Positions 7,172-9,249 of a DNA stretch of 9,249 bases are shown one piece after another. The position numbers and the translations under genes are program-made. Origin of the DNA: Methanobacteriota archaeon (lineage in GTDB: Archaea > Methanobacteriota > Methanobacteria > Methanobacteriales > Methanobacteriaceae). Where the stretch lies: positions 1 through 9,249 of the forward strand of contig JAEYQZ010000180.1 in the NCBI GenBank assembly GCA_023409695.1, given 5' to 3'. Numbering within the stretch: the stretch's first letter is position 1; every line of letters starts with the position of its first letter. The notes under the pieces are model-generated. The model saw nothing but the letters and a program-made list of their open reading frames with translations. It was not told where the DNA came from and did no database searches.

Positions 7172-7700
7172 GAAAATTATCCACCACATTTAAATGCAGT
7201 ATGTAATTACTTAAGATCAACTTCGTTTAATCATAAAAAGTTAAAATGCGATCTTGCTTATTCTTATGGGTTTAAATAGATAATAAAGATTACTGTGGAG
7301 CCTTTATAAATTCCTAAATTGTGTATATTCCCTTTTAAATAGAGATCACGTTATGAAAAATTAATAGTCATGGGCACAACAAACTAAAATATGTAATGCA
7401 GGTTTTATAGAAATTATTTAACTTAAAAACATGAAAAAATCATTTGTATTTCTATCCATACATATTATACAGATAATATCTTATTATAGGTTGTTACCAA
7501 CAAAATAGTACTCAAAATGCAACTAAAACAGGTATTGAGTTTAAATGGATAAATATTTAACAATTTATTATATTATTAAGACCATAGTTAGCGAATCGCA
7601 ATAAACTCCAATGAGTACGTTACCTGTGAATAATTAAAAAAATAGATAATCAAATCTAATAAACAAGAATAATCTTATTTTATCAATTTTAACGTTGTTT

Positions 7701-7728
7701 ACAGTTATAGCAGACACGGTACAGTTAT
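7701..7728. repeat. Direct repeat ACAGTTAT, 20-bp period
   Basis: ACAGTTAT occurs at 7701-7708 and 7721-7728, a period of exactly 20 bp, close to two helical turns. The spacer (AGCAGACACGGT) is noticeably more GC-rich than its surroundings. It lies about 110 bp downstream of the tetR stop and 570 bp upstream of polC. It could be a binding site, but nothing ties it to a regulator. Confidence 0.3.
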
Positions 7729-7836
7729 GATTGATTATAATACGCAGTTGTTTCTGACTTTAAATATCCAAAATAAATGAATAATTAGAAATGTTCAGTT
7801 TAATCCATCAGATATTTTAAACCATGAAATTTTAGA

Positions 7837-8544
7837 TTATGCATTAAATAAATTATTTATCAGGCCATCAATGTCTAAAAAAAACTGTTTATTATCAATA
7901 CCTCTTATTTCCAGAGTTTTAACTAAATCAGGAGGCATATTCAAATTAGTTTCAGTCATTGATTTTATTAAAATGGCCATTTCTATAATCTGTATCTTTT
8001 TATTAATTGAACCATCTTCAATGCCTGTTTTAATTGAATTAATTAAAAGTATAAGGATCTCCTTTCGAATTTCCATGATTTGCCTCTCATTTTCATCAGA
8101 AGAGGCCATTGTTGCAGGAAACATTGCAAATTTCCTTCCCTTTTCAATTACATCTTTCATGACCAGATTATCCACAATTCGAGTTAAATTAAATCTTCCT
8201 GAGATAAAATAATTGTAAACATGAAGGTAATCTGGATATTTTACTGCAAAATCAAAATAAGCACTTCTATAAGCAAAAATCTTATCAATACCTTTCTCTA
8301 CATTTTCCATCTCTTTTTCTATCAGAGATTTCATAATTTCAGCGCCTCGAAGAACAACTGCAAAAAAAAGGCTGTCTTTATTATCAAAATACAAATAAAG
8401 GGTCGCTTTACTCATTCCAACATCCTTAGCAATGTCATTCATTGAAACATCATCATAGCCTTCAGAAAAGAATAATCTTTCAGCAGTACTGATTATCTCT
8501 TCCCGCTTCTGTTTTCTTTTCATTTCCTTTCTTTCTAAAGACAT
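7837..8544 (-). CDS. TetR/AcrR-family transcriptional regulator
   Basis: This is a one-component transcription factor of 235 residues: an N-terminal DNA-binding domain and a helical ligand and dimerisation domain. Numbered from the chosen start, residues 13-62 match the TetR signature: REEIISTAERLFFSEGYDD, then MNDIAKDVGMSKATLYLYF with the recognition helix around 44-53, then the NKDSLF turn. The remaining 170 residues are predicted mostly helical and divergent, as usual, so the ligand cannot be read. The start at 8544 is preferred over ATG 8562 because GAGTGAT lies 4 nt upstream, resembling GGAGGTGAT; the 8562 start has no Shine-Dalgarno but could be leaderless and would add MIRVIV. Likely targets, by analogy with the family, are its own promoter or nearby genes. 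No efflux pump or enzyme gene typical of TetR partners is in the window. Confidence 0.92.
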   Translation of the reverse strand: MSLERKEMKRKQKREEIISTAERLFFSEGYDDVSMNDIAKDVGMSKATLYLYFDNKDSLFFAVVLRGAEIMKSLIEKEMENVEKGIDKIFAYRSAYFDFAVKYPDYLHVYNYFISGRFNLTRIVDNLVMKDVIEKGRKFAMFPATMASSDENERQIMEIRKEILILLINSIKTGIEDGSINKKIQIIEMAILIKSMTETNLNMPPDLVKTLEIRGIDNKQFFLDIDGLINNLFNA

Positions 8545-8548
8545 TACA

Positions 8549-8555
8549 ATCACTC
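8549..8555 (-). promoter_or_regulatory. Ribosome binding site that decides the tetR start
   Basis: GAGTGAT on the minus strand ends 4 nt before the ATG at 8544 and resembles the archaeal GGAGGTGAT Shine-Dalgarno minus one G. The upstream ATG at 8562 has only T- and A-rich sequence in front of it. Confidence 0.5.
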
Positions 8556-8582
8556 TGATCATAGATAAAAAGATATTACTTA

Positions 8583-8607
8583 CTTTATAATTTTAATATA
8601 ATATATG
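8583..8607 (-). promoter_or_regulatory. Candidate tetR promoter, overlapping TATA-like elements
   Basis: TTATAAAG (8583-8590) and a TA-rich element (about 8596-8607) lie upstream of tetR on the minus strand. The first predicts a transcript start near 8562, giving about 18 nt of leader to the 8544 start or a leaderless message from 8562. The second predicts a start near 8575. Confidence 0.4.
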
Positions 8608-8633
8608 TTTAGCCGGTAAAAAATAATTTGAAT

Positions 8634-8651
8634 AAAACTTAATTGAGTTTT
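8634..8651. promoter_or_regulatory. 18-bp near-palindrome, candidate TetR operator
   Basis: AAAACTTAATTGAGTTTT is a dyad with one mismatched pair (T8640 against G8645). It lies about 30 bp upstream of the tetR TATA elements and 90 bp upstream of the chosen start. TetR-family dimers bind palindromes of about this size, often beside their own gene. The assignment is positional inference. Confidence 0.35.
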
Positions 8652-8686
8652 TAACATGTGAATTGATACACCTAAGTTAATAAGCG

Positions 8687-8719
8687 CTTTTTAAAAAGAG
8701 GAGAATTAAAAAATTCTCC
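8687..8719 (-). terminator. Hairpin plus T-tract, second terminator of mer
   Basis: On the minus strand GGAGAATT and AATTCTCC (8700-8719) form a perfect 8-bp stem with a TTTT loop, followed by TCTTTTT, the layout of an intrinsic terminator. The T-tract is itself part of a 12-bp palindrome (CTTTTTAAAAAG, 8687-8698). It lies about 60 nt after the mer stop and isolates tetR from the strong mer transcript. Confidence 0.65.
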
Positions 8720-8728
8720 AAACTTGAC

Positions 8729-8777
8729 TTTTTTAATCCAATTGGTGATTTACTATAAAGTTTGGATTAAAAAAAAA
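8729..8777 (-). terminator. mer: Oligo-T and 13-bp inverted repeat directly after mer
   Basis: Immediately after the mer stop the minus strand reads T9 (8777-8769), then AATCCAA. TTTTTTAATCCAA and TTGGATTAAAAAA (8729-8741 and 8762-8774) form a perfect 13-bp inverted repeat with a 20-nt spacer. Oligo-T alone can terminate archaeal RNA polymerase. The stem could also protect the 3' end of this abundant mRNA. Together with the following hairpin it makes a tandem terminator. Confidence 0.6.
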
Positions 8778-8778
8778 T

Positions 8779-9249
8779 CTAGAAGGAGCTAATTACGTCT
8801 CCGAGTAATTTTATGGATTTTTCTTTGTCAGGGCCAATTGGGGAACCTGCAACGTACTGGGTTACACCCATTTCTCCGAGAGCTTCGATTTTTGGTATGA
8901 AGTCATCAGGAGTTCCACAAACAGAGAATGCGTTCATTAAGTCGTCGTTTACAGCGCCGATTGCTCCACCGAAGTCTCCTTTACCTAAGAATTCTCCGAA
9001 TTTAGCACCAGTGTCTGCAGGTAGACCGTGTCTTTCGAATACTGGTGGTGGTGAACCAGCAGCAATGAAAGCAACAACGATTTTTGCAGCGCCTAAAGCT
9101 TTACCAGCGTCGTCGTCAATAGAACAGCAGGTGTATGCTGCTACATCTACGTCGCTTATGTTTTTACCAGCAGCTTCTGCTCCTTCTTTTATTAGAGGAA
9201 CTGCAGCTTCAAAGTCTTTTGGGTTTGATGCGTTGATTAATGCACCGTC
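8779..9249 (-). CDS. mer: F420-dependent methylene-tetrahydromethanopterin reductase, C-terminal half
   Basis: Mer reduces methylene-tetrahydromethanopterin to methyl-tetrahydromethanopterin with reduced F420, a cytoplasmic step of methanogenesis from CO2. The 156 residues present, ending at TAG, are about half of the roughly 320-residue enzyme; the N-terminal half lies beyond the right edge. The fragment opens in DGALINASNPKDFEAAVPLI and includes YTCCSIDDDAGKA, IVVAFIAAGSPPPVFERHGL, GDFGGAIGAV, FSVCGTPDDFIPKIEALGE, GVTQYVAGSPIGPDKEKSIK and a GDVISSF end, which I recognise as the Mer pattern of Methanobacteriales (luciferase-like TIM barrel). Codon use is strongly biased (GGT, GCT, GAC, TTC, ATC for their amino acids), unlike the neighbouring genes, as expected for a very abundant enzyme. 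Tandem terminators follow. Confidence 0.97.
   Translation of the reverse strand, partial: DGALINASNPKDFEAAVPLIKEGAEAAGKNISDVDVAAYTCCSIDDDAGKALGAAKIVVAFIAAGSPPPVFERHGLPADTGAKFGEFLGKGDFGGAIGAVNDDLMNAFSVCGTPDDFIPKIEALGEMGVTQYVAGSPIGPDKEKSIKLLGDVISSF

Larger units (their letters stand above)
7136..7836. other. 701-bp AT-rich spacer between tetR and polC
   Basis: I find no gene here. The longest small ORFs lack a Shine-Dalgarno and are about the length expected by chance at this base composition. The polC promoter must lie at the left end and the tetR 3' UTR at the right end. Local structure includes ATATTAT-acag-ATAATAT (7462-7479), a GCGAATCGC palindrome (7591-7599), an A7 run (7635-7641; T7 on the minus strand, so a possible minus-strand termination site) and the direct repeat at 7701-7728. 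No tRNA, transposon ends or degraded coding sequence could be recognised by eye. Confidence 0.65.

Noticed and set aside
7431..7508. Plus-strand 25-codon ORF MKKSFVFLSIHIIQIISYY..., TATA-like sequence about 25 bp upstream
   Set aside because: It could be a leaderless hydrophobic microprotein, but it has no Shine-Dalgarno and about one ORF of this length is expected by chance in this much AT-rich sequence. Conservation would be needed.
8545..8562. Extension of tetR to the ATG at 8562
   Set aside because: No Shine-Dalgarno precedes it and the six added residues are not part of the domain. It remains possible as a leaderless start, so the choice of 8544 is a preference, not proof.

Overview
The window comes from a methanogenic archaeon, most likely a mesophilic Methanobacteriales member close to Methanobacterium. 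The strongest evidence is the C-terminal half of Mer, the F420-dependent methylene-tetrahydromethanopterin reductase of methanogenesis, and the large subunit of the euryarchaeal D-family DNA polymerase. Non-coding DNA is very AT-rich, and the promoter candidates are archaeal TATA boxes rather than bacterial -35/-10 pairs.

Every recognisable gene is on the minus strand, so transcription runs from high to low coordinates. In that order they are: mer (9249 to 8779, 5' part outside the window); a TetR-type regulator (8544 to 7837); polC/DP2, the replicative polymerase D large subunit (7135 to 3842); nrdD, an anaerobic class III ribonucleotide reductase (3263 to 951); and a ferredoxin-domain nitroreductase (770 to 1, running off the left edge).

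The genes do not form a tight operon. The spacers are about 230, 700, 580 and 180 bp, and most genes have their own TATA-like element and ribosome binding site. polC and nrdD are functionally related: NrdD makes dNTPs under anoxia and PolD consumes them. mer is an energy-metabolism gene with the codon choice of a highly expressed gene, followed by a strong terminator region. The TetR protein has no obvious target in the window other than itself or its neighbours.

I see no mobile element, CRISPR array, tRNA, rRNA or defence system, and no convincing undescribed protein system. The most interesting signals are regulatory: a 6-codon leader ORF with its own Shine-Dalgarno abutting the nrdD start; overlapping inverted repeats after mer that could form alternative structures; a set of mutually exclusive inverted repeats in the polC-nrdD spacer; and an 18-bp near-palindrome upstream of tetR that could be its operator. 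All of these are inferences from sequence alone, in DNA where AT-rich repeats arise easily by chance.
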